Shown here: positions 34,230 through 46,487 of the stretch, piece by piece
Layout: every line of letters starts with the position of its first letter
Numbering within the stretch: position 1 is the first letter of the stretch
Assembly: GCA_033065855.1 (NCBI GenBank)
Contig: JAVXUO010000831.1
Location: 425,121 to 489,120, forward strand
DNA length: 64,000 nucleotides
Origin: Escallonia rubra
Taxonomy: Eukaryota; Streptophyta; Magnoliopsida; Escalloniales; Escalloniaceae
Direction: 5' to 3'
Notes under the pieces: generated by a model
The model's input: the letters and a program-made list of their open reading frames with translations, nothing else
What the model was told of the DNA's origin: nothing
Database searches by the model: none
Program-made: the position numbers and the translations under genes

Positions 34230-35760
34230 GGGAAGAAATGCCAAATAAAAAAGCTCCCCTCAAGCACAATCTTGTAACAAATCAGAAAACACGTGACAAT
34301 ATACACCTTCCTCAAACCTGATCCACATCTGTTGCTAAAAAGGTTCATCAGACTATTCCAGAAGCTAAACAGTGAAAAGGGTGCTCTTCATGGAAGAGTG
34401 GACTGAGCAAGAACTTTATCTTGTCATTGTTATGGTGGACGTGGATGTGGACATGGGGCATCTTGAAAAGTATGTGATGTTGTTTTCTTGATGCTACACC
34501 TCGTATATTATCTTATGCAGAATCAGAACATCAAATCAATAAGCCAGGGGCGGTTTGTCCTCGTGCTCTTGCTATATTGGGTGTTCACTGCGAGAAGTTC
34601 TTAGTCCAGGAGTCTTTACATCGCTCTGCTTGTGGACAGCCAATGAGTTGTTGTCATCTGTTAAAAAGATGGGACAGTGTCCTGAGAAAGTAGATAGGCT
34701 TTCAGCTGCAGGAGTAAACAGATCCTCTAATCAGCCAATTGGATTACCTCTTAGGAGCTTGGTTTTTTAAAGGGTTGCGATGAGAAAGGATATTGCTCTT
34801 CAGCTAAAAGGGAACACGATTGAAATCCCACCAAAGTATTCGACCATATTCCCATATATATCTTGTGATTGACTGTAGCCTGATAACATTCTCAAGTGAT
34901 ATAGAAAATCTTTGCACCCAAAGTCCGTATAAAGAGGGTTCAAATGTATATCATGACCGAATGTAGTTAGTGCCATCAAAATTGTAGCAAATCCATTTGA
35001 ACTCCGAACAATTCATTCTAGAGAGAAGAAATGCCTCGAGTCTATTCCCACCGGGATACCTGCAATTACAATATGGTTATTTCAACTTCAAGTATCATTC
35101 TACCAGGTTGTGGTGCTTTCAGAAAAAGCGCAACTTTGTGCCTCAAGTGATGAGATTCAATGTTGTGAAGTCAAATGATAGGTGGCCATAGTGAAGTGGG
35201 AGAATAAAGCTTAGTTCTTGGATGCCAGAACTAATAACTGCTAATTCTATACAAAGATCCCCTACACCTTTAGCAAGTTGTGTCTGTTGGTGGCAGAGTC
35301 CCAAAATATCTGTACGAAGCGCAGCACTTTTGTTCTCACAATCTCGCTATTGCTACCAAATTATCCAGAAATAAGATTCCAACCCTGCTGCTTTCTCACT
35401 TTGTTAACTCCCCCTCGAAGACCAACTGCATGTGCTAGCAAAGGAGATTCCAAGCCCTGCTTCTTTCTCACATTTGTTTCTCTCCCCTTCTCTCACCCAC
35501 CCCCCCCCCCCCCCCCCCACGGGGGACGACCTGGAAACTTGTTGATTACCAACTAGAGTAGACTTTGGGCCAACTTCTTTGGACATTTAACAATTTTCAT
35601 AGCAATATCAACACAGAAACAGAAAAATGTAAGGGCTGTACCACAATGGAGCTAGTGAGGAAAATGATTTTAGACAAGTTCGACAGTGCAAAATTACCAC
35701 AAATTTCACAAAGTCGTTTGGACAGGAATTCTTGGTTGAAGCCGTTGCAAATCACCTTTT
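34230..35760 (+). repeat. Duplicated low-copy sequence, copy II, with intact copia target site
   Basis: Matches 4765-5290, 6360-6552 and 20431-20790 in order. At about 35075-35120 the left-flank words TTATTTCAACTTCAAGTA run straight into CTACCAGGTTGTGGTGCTTTC with no insertion, i.e. the unoccupied form of the copia-1 site. A 19-C run lies at 35500-35518. No conserved frame. Confidence 0.8.
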
Positions 35761-36514
35761 GATATGAATAAGCATAGCTTGCGACTAGTTTAAGCATAAT
35801 ATTTATCAGATAATCAATCAAGAACTGTTAGCATCTACAAAATTCAAACCCATCCATATGCAAGAGAACCCGAATAATGTCTTGTGCGAACAAGAATAAG
35901 GGGGAAATTATCTAAATGCAAGAGATACATTAGAGATGGGACGGTGGGTGAAGAGGGATTTCTCACAACAATGTGGAATTGATACTGTGTCTGGATTTAG
36001 AATAAGACTATCCTTACAAGTTGCTGTGATAGCTTTTCTTAACATGTTGTCCAAGATGTTTTGGATAAGCTTTCCGATTGAACATAAAGATTGCCTACTA
36101 TCATAGGTGTGTGTTTATCTGATAAAAAATTGGGTATTGCAATTGCCGTTTGAGGTTGCAATGTGGCTACGTATCTGATTCTGGGGGAGGTCACTGAATT
36201 ATCAAAAACAAGAAAGAGATGTATAGTTAGGCCAGACTGATGCAAGACATATCAATGCGGTTAACGCTTATTACAACACAAACTCTTAGCATCTAAAGCT
36301 AACGCACAGAGATCCAACATCTATGCCATTTCATATCTTTCATCATACACTAGATTATATTAACCATCTAGTAGCCTAGGTCAGCCCGAAATCAAAGAAC
36401 TGTCCAATCAGTACATTGAAAAAAACACATGCAGATGATTGATGTAGACATCGAACCTAAGAACAAAATTGATGGTATAGAATCAAGTTTAAAGAAGAAA
36501 ACAAGATCACAGAT

Positions 36515-36740
36515 TTGAAGATGCCATGTCCCACCATGACAATCACTCCATAAAGTTCTTACTCACTCCAGTCTTCTATGAAGAGCACCCTTTGACAGTT
36601 TAGCTTCTGGAATGGTCTGATGTCCCATTTAAACAACAAATAAGAATTTCTGAAAGAGCTTTTTAAAGAAAGAGGTCAAGTAACGATGTATATTGTCACG
36701 TTTTTTATGTCTTGTTACAAGATTTTGCTTTATGTGGCCT
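36515..36740 (-). repeat. Inverted third copy of the duplicated sequence
   Basis: Read on the minus strand it matches 4850-4980 and 34300-34440: GGTTAGA-like leader, AAGCTAAACTGTCAAAGGG, GAAGACTGGAGTGAGTAAG, AACTTTATGGAGTG. Only a short part of the block is present. Confidence 0.7.
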
Positions 36741-36949
36741 TATCACTTCATTTTTGTGTTCTTTTTTGCCAGAATAAGAATAAGAAGTAGCTACCAACTT
36801 TTAGAGAGGTGACCACCTAATTTTGTTTTTGGCTGTGATGCCAGGACTCGTTCACACTTTAATTTCGGAATATTATTCTCGTTGTTGGCTTGCAATATCA
36901 GTTATTGTCAGTGGTGTCAAGTATGGAGTTTCGGCAAAGAGACAAGGTT

Positions 36950-38576
36950 TGATACCAAAGAAAGTGGGTTCGTAACTACGTGGAGGTGCCACAAATGATA
37001 CGTTCCGAGTCAGCTACCAGATGTACAAAGTGTGACACAGTGAGGGTGGAGTAAGGGCAGAGAGCAAGGCTTCCCTAACAAGCCGTGAGGAGTGGCAGTG
37101 ATGTGGCGACAACGGCTGAGACGAACAGGGTCGACAGTCGACAATCCAAGCTAAGGTCCACTTCAAGGTCCAATGTCACTGTTGATGTTATATCCCATGT
37201 TACTGTCTAATTATGCTTCTCTCTAGAATTCCGTAGCTCTGGATTCTAGAGTGAGAAAATAATTTTTGTCATAATGAGAATTGTTCTCAAAAATGAATTC
37301 CAAAGTCCTCTATTTATAGGCAAAAGTATGTGTGTGTCATCAATTGACACGTGTCATCTCCTGGGAGTGACACGTCACTAGGGGCCCATAAATGTCAGTG
37401 CTCCTTTAGACTGTCGGTTCCCATATTCGGCTACCAGCCCCCACACAGCGTCGCTCTAACTGTCTGAAAAGACTGATCACACAGTGTTGACATGATTAAA
37501 GTAAGCCCTTACCCTAGCCACCGGTCCAGGCCCTTCCTGAATCCCACAGGGGTACGTCGAGAGATGTATAGAGAACCTGACAAGGGTGAAAGATAGCGCC
37601 CGGCCATGGGCATTAGACGTCCCAAGTGACAGTGTGCGACCGCGAGCGACAGACATCTTGGAAATGGCAAGCGATCGACACGAAGGCGATGCATCGCCGC
37701 GGGCGATAGCCGTCTTGGAGACACCAAGCAGGCATCACGTAGACGGCACACCGCCGCAGGCGATGGATGTCCCAGAGATGGCGTGCAACCGTGGATGACG
37801 GACGTCTGGAAGATGGAAAGCGGGTGCCGCGAAAATGGTGCGCGAGCGTAGGCGACGGATGGCGAGAGAGCGCTGGCTGGCATCGTAGAAGCGGCTCGCG
37901 ACCGCGGGCAGATGACGAGCGGGTGTCGTGGAGGCGGCGCGCAGGTGACGGCGGGTGTCGCAGAGAAGGTGCGCGAACGCTGGCGGCGGACGTCCCAGAG
38001 ATGGTAAGTGGGCATCGTAGAGGTGGTGTGCAGCTGCCAGTGATGGACATCTCGAAAATGGTGCACGCGTGCTGACGGGCATCGCGGACGGTGCAAGGTC
38101 AAGGTGGATAGAAAGTATTGGGGGAAGGCAAGCCAACCCTTAAAGGAAGGCCAAGGGCCAACCCCGAGGGGAAAGCCGAGGCCAACCCCCTCACGGGGAA
38201 GCCGAGGCCGACCCCCCAGAGGGAAGGCTGAGACCGGCACCAAGGGGAAGGCTGATGCTGACCTCTCAAAAGGAAGGCCAAGGCCAACCCCCCTTGGCGA
38301 AGGCCAAGGCATGCTGGCTTCGTTCACTTAGCGAAAAAAATGAGCTCGGCAGATAAGATGTGACGAGCACGCTTTTGCAAATCACGCAAAAGTTAAATTC
38401 CTTAGCGTAGAAGAAATAAAAAAATAGAAAATAAAAACAAAAAGCACGTGACTTGAGCGTGGCGCATTTTGACCAATTGAGAGCGTTGAAAAACTGAACG
38501 ATAACTTATGGTTACGTGTCACATAAAACGGGACCCATTGTGGGCCCATGAGTGCGAGCAAGATAGGTTGGGAACA
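36950..38576 (-). repeat. LARD 3' LTR
   Basis: 1627 bp. Contains the TATA box (about 37309, minus strand), a GC-rich degenerate tandem array at 37590-38080 (units with GATGGACGTCCCAGAGATGG-like words, 40-50 bp), and a second array of AAGCCGAGGCCAACCCC at 38120-38310. Confidence 0.9.
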
Positions 38577-41500
38577 TAAGCCCATACGTGTAGTGCGCGG
38601 AGGGGCAACCCGCGTGGGCACCGCACGTAAAAACATTGGCGAGCAAAAATAATAACGTTAGCGTAAAGTTGTGAGGGAAAAGTAAAAGACTTCATGAAAT
38701 TTGTGGGGAAATCTTGGCATGTAGCACATGCTTATTTGCAAGTTCATACTTAGAAGAAGTTTTCATTTATGTTGGCCATAGAGTCGCTGGCGTCGTCACT
38801 AAACGATGAGGGTGAAAAGTTGGAGGGTCGTCGTGACACAGGGGCATGGAGACGGGCACAGAGGAGCGATGACAGGTGAAGGGGAGTGATTAGGCCTCGC
38901 AACGCAAGGATGTGGCGACGGGCGGAGGGGCGCGATGGGTGAAGTAGCAACACGGGGGCGCGGTGACGGGCGTAGGGGCACAGTCTTCACTGAACAATGA
39001 AGGTGAGGAGTAGGTGGCTCGAGCCACTTCGTGCACCACCTACTGAAGCCTGGGGATGTTGGGTGTAGGCACGAGGTACGACGACGAGCGCTACGAAGAG
39101 AGCGTGAGGGGAACGACAGGCATCGCGAATAAAGCCCGCTGCTGCGGGCGACGGTAGGTGCGGCAAATGGCACAAGGGTGCGATCAATTCGAGTTTGGTC
39201 AAAGTTACAAAAAAAATTCTAAGTCTAGAAGAGTGACGAAAAGGGTAAGAGAGGGAGCAATGTGAAAAGGGGGCGCAAGGTGCGCGTTGTGCCGTCGCAA
39301 TGAGTTTTTTTATTTTGTGTGAGAATGGTAGCAATGATGGAAGGTGTGTGGAGGAGACTGATAGCATGGGCCGAAGGATCCAATGGGGCAGGGGTCGGTC
39401 GACGTGAGGGGTCGGTCGAGTGGGTGTTCGAAGGTGAAGTAGGAGGGATGGCCAAAGGTGAGGCCGAAGTGTTGGCCAAAAGTGGACCGAAGGTAGAGTG
39501 AGAGGGATGGCCAAAGGGTGGGCTGAAGTTGGAGTGGGAGGGATGGCCGAACGTGAGGCCGAGGGTGAACCAAAGGTAGCGGGTGGCATGGCCGAAGGTG
39601 AGAACGAAAGCATGGATGGGTTCAACCTTAGGTGTGTTAGGGAGGCCAGGGTCATGGTTATGGTGGGCCAAAATATGGTGTTGAGGTGGGTGAGTGCAGG
39701 TGAGGGCCGAAGGGAGGGGCCGAGGTAAGAGAAATGAGAGGTGTGTGTGGCGACCAAAGTGAGGAGGGTGAGAGGGGGCTGAAGTGGGTGGGTGAGGTTC
39801 GAAGGGCACCACCTTGGTGTGAAGGAGGCCAAAGGGGGTGACCTTGGTATGGGGGAAGCCGAAAGTGGCAAGGTGGGCCGAAGGGGGTGGGGGTGGCCGT
39901 GGGGTGGGTGAGCTCAAAGAGGGTGTCCTTGGTGTGGGGGTGGCCAAAAGGGGTAAGGGTTCGAAGGGGGGATTGGGGTCGGCCTAGGGGTTTGATCGCA
40001 GGGGGGAGGATCAGCCTCAAGGGCGACGGAGGGGTTTGGGGGGGGGGTGTTTAGCCTTAAGGTCGGCCTTGGGGAGTGGTCGAAGGTGGGGAAATGCAGA
40101 AGATGGAGAAGAAAAAGAGGAGTGTTGTGGCTGCCGCGGGGCTGCTGCGGGCTGTTGACTGTGGGGGGGAGAGGAAGGAGGGAATTATGGAAGAGAGGCA
40201 ACATCACCGGTGATGGGGAACGATGCTGGCTGGAGATGGGCGCCAACCGAAAGAGGCCGATGGGCATTGGCAGTGCGGGTAAGGAGAAAGAGATAGATTA
40301 AGGTTAGGGTTTGAGAAGGGACACGGGTTGGGTTTCGGGTCATGGGTCGGGTTCGGTTAATGGGTTAAAACGAGAACAGCTGGTAGAAGAGAGAAAATGG
40401 GCAGTATGTCGGGTCAGGTGTGGGTCGGATTTGGGTTGGGTCAAATCTGCTCTAGAAAAAATTTCTCTTTTTTTAGGGAGTGAGTGAGAAGGGTGGGGTG
40501 GGGGGGATGAAAAATCTTTTGAAAATTTTTCTAAGTTTGGGAAAGAGAATGGAGGGGTGGTAAGAGGGGTATGAAAAATTTTGTTGAAAATTTTTCTAAG
40601 TATTGGAGATAAGGGATGAGATGGGTGGTATGGGGGATGAAAAATTTTGTTGAAATTTTTTCAAAGTGTTGGAAAGAGGATGAGAGGAGTGGTATGGGGA
40701 ATGAAAAAATTTGTTTGAAATTTTTTTCTAAGTATTAGAAAGAGGATAAGAGGGGTTGTGGTTACTGAAAGAAAAAGTTTTTCTAAATCCCAGAAAAGGG
40801 AGAGTGGGGCTAGGGCAAGGGTGCCACGGGATGCCGCTGAGTGTGGTGACCTGACTGCAAAAGAAAAATTCTAAGTGTGAAAAACTGGATAGGCGGGGGT
40901 GGGGATACATGAGAGAAAAAAAAATTCTAAGTCTCGAAGAAACAAAGAATGGAGCTCAGGCAAGGGTGTCGAGGGAGGCCGATGAAGGTGGTGATGCGAC
41001 CGCGACCATGAGCGGCCGAGATGAGAGGAAGGGAGGACTTGGGATGACAGGCTAGCATCAATGAGAGACAGGGTCACGAAGGCAGGGGAGGGCTAGCAGG
41101 ACGTGTGCATGCATACCTGACAAGGGCGGTCGCGAGGCCCCGGGAATGTCAGCTGACCGGGTCGAGACTTAGGTAGCGTGGCTCAAGCCATCCCGCATTC
41201 CATTTACCAAGTCACTATGCAATTTTGAGGCAGATGGTGACGAAACCTAGACTGCTTAGGTCAGGGAAGGGGTGGAGCCCCTAAGGGAGTAGGTGGTGGC
41301 ATCAAACGTGGTGTCAGTAGACTTGTGCAAGAGCAATTGTAGCTTAAAAATTGCCTAAGTCTGGGAAAATTCAACTTCATTGATATCATAGGGAGGCAAT
41401 ATGCCTTGGTGACATACGAAGCAGGCGAGGGCTTATGCTCGGTCAGGATGATCTTAGCACCTGAGCCCCCAATAATAGAGAAGGGTCGGTGGTGGGAAGC

Positions 41501-41807
41501 AACTTCTTGGGGTGCAGTTCGCACAGGGGTAGTGTCAGCAGCAGGAGGCAGGTAGTTAGGAAGGGCTGACTGGAGAAAAGGCGAGGACATGGCTTGTGTT
41601 TAGGTGTCGGTTAGTTATGTTAGGGTTGGTCTTGGAGTCGGACGGCACTAGTTTCTCCTGGTCATCGAGGCGTTGCTCCTCTTGGATAGCAGGGTTTAGG
41701 CCTTAGCTGGTTGTCCTGGTAGCTCTCCATTGTATAGGCATGACAAAAAATGTGTAAGACAAGCGGACTGCACTACGGTGTTCACCTCCCTAGCAGAGTC
41801 GTCAAAA
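38577..41807 (-). other. LARD internal region, non-coding
   Basis: GGCCGAAGGTGAG-type repeats at 39370-40000. A 60-75 bp tandem repeat built on GGATGAAAAATTTTGTTGAAA lies at 40490-40740. No retroviral-type protein motif in any frame. Confidence 0.8.
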
Positions 41808-43951
41808 TGATGCCAAGAAAAGTGGGTTTGTAGCTACGTAGAGGTGTCACAAAGGATATAGTCCGAGTCAGCTGCCAGATATACAAAGCGGGACACAGTG
41901 AGGGCGAAGTAAGGGCAGAGAGCAAGGCTTCCCAGATAGGACGTGAAGAGTGGCAGTGTTATAGAGACGAGAGCTGAGATGAACAAGGCCGACAGTCGAC
42001 AGTCCAAGCTAAGGTCCACTTCAAGGTCCAATGTCACGGTCAATAATTTGTCCAATGTCACTGCCCAATTATGTTTCTCTTTAGAATTCAGTAGCTCTAG
42101 ATTCTAGAGTGAGAAAGTGGTTTTTGTCAGAATGAGAATTGTTCTTCAAAATGAGTTCTAAAGTCCTCAAGTTATAGGCAAAAGTATGCTTGTGTCATCA
42201 GTTGACACGTGTCGTACCCTGGGAGTGACACGTCACCAAGGGGTCCATAAATGTTGGTGCTCCTTTGGACTGTCGGGCAACATATTCGCGCTGCCTGCCC
42301 CATACAGCGTCACTCTATTTGTCTGAAAGACTGACTACACAGTGTCGGCATGATAAGAGTAAGCCATTGCCCTAGCCACTAGTCCAGGCCCTTACTGAAT
42401 CCCACAGGGGTTTGTCGAGAGACGCGTAGAAAACCTGACAAGGGTGAGGGAAGGTCCACATGCCCGACTGCCAGGTGGACTAGGCACGATGCCCTCCAAA
42501 AACCTGCTCCCATCTCGGAGTGACCCGAAGGTCATCGTCCTTGGGGCGCTGACATTCACCCATAATGTGATTGCGACGTGGTCACATCTCAGGCGTGCTT
42601 AGTGTCATGCAAACCACCCCAGGTGGAGATAATTTCTATTGTAGTGAGCATATCCCGCTGTGAAGGGTCCTCATACCGGAGCACTGCAAGTGAAGCCCTC
42701 AGAATGATGCACACTCCGGAGAATGGGTCAAAGCATGTTCCACGTCCACGATGAGGGCGCATGGTGTGGTGAACAAGTGCGGTGCTCGGGGGCACGTAAC
42801 ATGAGTGTGGCGCACGGGCGCGGTGCCAACGGCACGAGACATGAAAGTGGCGCATGGGCGTGGCAATGCCTGTCGTGAGATAATACATGGTGCCAGAGGC
42901 ACATGTCATGAAACCGGTGCACAGGCGCAGTGACACCTGCCGCAAGATAATACCTGGTGCCAAGGGCACATGTCATGAAAGCGGCGCACGAGCGCGACGA
43001 CACCTACCGCGAGAGTGAGCGTCTTGTCGGGGGCACATGACGCATGAGCGGCACATGGGCGTGGCAATATTGATTCTACGCATGGGGTGCTCGTAATGGG
43101 TGTCATGAAAATGGCGCATGGGCGCGGGTGACAGGCATCGCAGAGTCGACGCGCGAGCGATGGCGAGCGTCATACAAACGGCACGCGATCATTGGCTATG
43201 GACGTCCAGAGACGGCAAGCAGGCACTGGTAGGCTTCACAGAGCTGGTGCGCGGGCGATGAACGTCTCGGAGACGATGATTGGGCACCGGCCTGCGTCAA
43301 GGAGGCAGCGTGCGGGTGACGGAAGGCGGAAACAGCATGTGGCCGCGGGCGACGGACGTCCCGGAGAGGGCAAGCAGGCGTCGCGGAGGCGGCACGTGGG
43401 TGACGTTGGGCTTCGCAGAGATGGTGCACAGCCCGGGCGATAGACGTCTTGGAGACGGCAACCGGGCATTGCGGAGGCAGTGCACGGCCGCCGGTGACGA
43501 ATGCCCCGGAGATGGCGCGCAGGCATCGCGAATGGCGCAAGGTCAAGGTGGAGAGCAAGTACTGGGGGAAGGCAAGCCAACCCTTGAGGGAAGGCCAAGG
43601 GCTAACCCCAAGGGGCCCAAGGGAAGGCCGAGGCCGACCTCCTAGAGGGGAGGCCGAGGCCGAGGCCAACCCCCCTTGGTGACGCCGGCTTTGTTCAATT
43701 AGCGAAAAAAAATGAGTTTGGCAGATGAGATGCGACGAGCGCGCTTCCGCAAATCGCTCAAAAGTTGAATTCCTTAGCGTAGATCGAACAAATGCAAAAA
43801 TAGAAATTAGAAACAAAAAGCACGTGACTTGAGCGTGTGCATTTTGATCGGTTGAGAGCGTTAAAAAATTAACCGTTGACTTATAGTTACATGTAGCGTA
43901 AAACGGGACCCACTGTAAACCCATCGGTACGACCAACATGGGTTGGGAACA
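41808..43951 (-). repeat. LARD 5' LTR
   Basis: 2144 bp, about 0.5 kb longer than its partner because of expansion of the GC-rich array, including a unit repeated at 42610-43130 (GGCGCATGGGCGTGGCAATG-like). Its TATA box is degraded (CCTATAACTTG). Confidence 0.9.
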
Positions 43952-43956
43952 GGGTT

Positions 43957-44990
43957 CAAAATGGACTCATTTAGGGCTCATTTCTTCTTCGTCGTTCACC
44001 AACTAACAGAACTTCATCTTCTTTAAACATCACTTGGTTGTTAATGCTGTTTGTCTTAACTGTATTGTCATTATTTTTGTAACAGTGAAATGTGTAGTAT
44101 TCAGTTGCCCTCAACTCTATAAATTTGTAAGTTTACACCCACCAAAATGGAGTATATTCTTTTTATACACATACAACAAGAAAATTTTTGTGAGTTTATG
44201 AAATCGAAGAAAAGTTATTGAAGTCGGGAAAGGGTTTTGAAATTGAGATTAGGGTTTGAGATTAAAATTTGCAAGCTCGGCATGCTTTCTTAGACTAGCC
44301 AAGATAAGCTGATAACAATTACCCATTAACTGCAACGAACACAAAAACCAGGTTCGAATACGAGCATAGCTACACGAGCCCAACCCCGAGCACGGGGTCA
44401 TTTGTCAGATGAATGTACCTGCATGTAGAGCTGATGGCAGGCATGCATGCATGTTATTTCGGAGAAGGTAAATGTGCTAGATCGAATCATTCATCTTTTG
44501 CGACAGTGTTAGCTGGCATTTCATGTGTTAAATTCTGATAATGACAAAAACAAATATAAGCTGATTAAAGCAAATATTTGAGGAAATTAAGCACCTAATC
44601 TTTGCACATTTAGCTTAAAACTCCTAAATTCATGACTATTAAGCACCTATCATTTGATTACCAGAACTCCTAGTATTTGCAGATAGAAATTGCTAAGTTT
44701 GGAAATGCTGTGAATTTTATTTTGTTATGGTTCTTTATGTTTGGATACACTTGTCAACAAATTCCTCTTCTTATTTTTGAAGTACTATTTCAATTCAACT
44801 CTAGAAAATCGTGTCTACACACCAAGTATCTCGTTATAGTTTACTCTGCTGTACTTCTCATCAACTTTTGCCATATTAAACTTGACGACAATTTAAGCCA
44901 ATTGATTTAGTATTTGCTCAAAAACATCCCTGTTACCTTTGATAAATGCACAGGAATAGGAAAACATATGATTGTTCGCTTATGATTCTT
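43957..44990. other. AT-rich spacer
   Basis: No supported gene; a small ATG-initiated frame at 44677-44910 is not conserved anywhere in the window. Confidence 0.45.
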
Positions 44991-44994
44991 CAGG

Positions 44995-45240
44995 GCAAAT
45001 GCAACATGTTCGAAGTTTTGGGATCAGATGATTCTGTGCTTGTATCTCCGCCCTCTGCGAGTTCAAGCGGTTTGAGACATTCCACTTCTCGGAATGAGCC
45101 GATGGGCATTGTGTTATCGAGCAGACATTCTCCTTTATTACATTGTCTCCTGTTGTGGGAGTACGATTAGTTTCATATAGCCCTGATGGGGCGGAAGCTT
45201 AGGGGATTCTTGTTGTGTTGTTACCTTGTGCCGGGTTGTG
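44995..45240 (+). pseudogene. Orphan terminal exon fragment
   Basis: A good 3' splice site (ATGATTCTTCAG, ending about 44993) opens onto a coding-like stretch with balanced codon use: KCNMFEVLGSDDSVLVSPP, then SRNEPMGIVLSSRHSP, after which the original frame seems to continue one base out of phase as ITLSPVVGVRLVSYSPDG and stops. I cannot name the gene. The apparent frameshift and the lack of upstream exons suggest a captured or truncated gene end. Confidence 0.4.
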
Positions 45241-45486
45241 AGCAACCTTCTTCTTTTAGTTAGCTGTTCACTTTGGATGTTGTGCGGTTGTGCCCCATAA
45301 TTTGGAAGCTAATTCTCAGACTCGTAAATCTTTAAACTTTCATATTCATATAGACTCACCAGTGAAAATGTAGCTTGAAGTTCCTTTGCATTTCTTAAGA
45401 ATCATTTCTATCCAAAGTTTCCATCTTCCTACCCACTCAATAGCATGGTATTTCTTCCACTCAAACGGATGGTGCATCATATTACC

Positions 45487-46202
45487 CTAGGAAGCACCGA
45501 CACCTCTTATAGGTCGACGTATGGTGTCCGACACCTACCGACACTTCGACACCTCACCGACATCTCCGGACACGTGTCCGACACCTCTCAGCGGTGTCCA
45601 ACTTATTTATTTATTTTTTAATAACCGGACATTGTGTCGGACACCTTGTGAATAAGTATCGACGCGTATGGGGCCAAAATATAATATTTCAAATTTATTT
45701 GAGGGATAAATCTAGGATTTTTTAGAAATGAACATTTAGGCCAAACTCTAATCGGATCGACCAAGCAAAAGGTACCTTCTTCTTTCTCTCTCATCTATTT
45801 CTCTTTTCCTTCTTCTTGTTGCCTAAAACATCCAAGCTTGCCAGTCTAGAGTAAGATAGGTCAACATCTCCGACCTCATTTACAGACTCATCTGACTATA
45901 TACACTTCTCTTTCATGCCTTTGGTCCCATGTCTTTTTTCCTTCTCTCTTGTCATTGTTAAGACTCTAATCTTGGTAATGTTGAGACATTCAACTGCTTT
46001 TTTGTTACTGACCTTTTTTCTTGTCGCTGTTGAAACTATTACATGTTACTTGCGTTCTTTCTCATCCGTTTTGAATGAAATTCAGTTTTGTGTGTGTTAA
46101 AAAGTTCAGCGGTATCCAAAATCTAATTTTTTGAAAATTGGGGTGTTCGGTGTCCCGGTGGGTGTTGTTGTCTGACACGGTGTCCGTGTCCGTGCTACCT
46201 AG
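45487..46202. mobile_element. hAT-type non-autonomous element, 716 bp
   Basis: A perfect 8-bp duplication ATATTACC lies at 45479-45486 and 46203-46210. Ends are CTAGGAAGCACCGACAC and, inverted, CTAGGTAGCACGGACAC. It contains GGACACGTGTCCGACACC and other GTGTCCGACAC words. No transposase. Same end family as 58172-60286 (CTATGAACCACGGACAC). Confidence 0.92.
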
Positions 46203-46210
46203 ATATTACC

Positions 46211-46487
46211 TTAGATAAGAATAATTTTTGTCTAAAGTTTCCATCTTTCAAATCATTCTAAGATTTGTAAGCTACCCTTTGGATAAACCCGTCTCCCTTT
46301 TTCTCCACCGAGCAGATTCTCCAAGATAGGTTCATCTAGAGAGCCTTGGTATTAGCAATTCCATCATTCCAGCCGATTGTCTGTATAAATAGCCTTCCTA
46401 AGAGATCAAGTTCCTCAAACTCTTTCCACAAGCTTTACATACATATCACATTGCTGTTTTCTCTCTTCATTATCTTGTACTAGATAC
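46211..46487 (+). promoter_or_regulatory. ROXY-2 promoter and 5' leader
   Basis: TATAAATA box at 46384-46391, about 97 bp before the ATG. The string GCTACCCTTTGGATAAACC (about 46272) and CAGATTCTCCAAGATAG (about 46313) match the ROXY-1 upstream region. The hAT element above ends only about 285 bp from the start codon, just outside the shared promoter block. Confidence 0.75.

Larger units (their letters stand above)
36950..43951 (-). mobile_element. Large non-coding LTR retrotransposon (LARD), Ty3/gypsy Tat-like
   Basis: Two direct LTRs, 36950-38576 and 41808-43951, both start TGAT(A/G)CCAA and end GGTTGGGAACA. The target duplication is AGGTT (36945-36949) against GGGTT (43952-43956), 4 of 5. 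Orientation is minus: a TATA box CTATAAATAGAGGAC lies in the left LTR near 37309, and next to the right (5') LTR the minus strand reads TTTTGACGACTCTGCTAGGG, like the primer-binding region of Tat-type elements. The 3.2-kb interior has no gag or pol. Its Pro/Ser-rich frames are compositional. Confidence 0.88.

Noticed and set aside
37509-40300. Frames of up to 294 codons on the minus strand
   Set aside because: Overlapping Pro/Ser/His-rich frames in all phases of the GC-biased LARD; compositional, no retroviral or host motifs.
42589-43939. Several minus-strand frames with Cys/His content
   Set aside because: They follow the tandem GC array in the LARD LTR; no zinc-finger spacing is kept between repeats.
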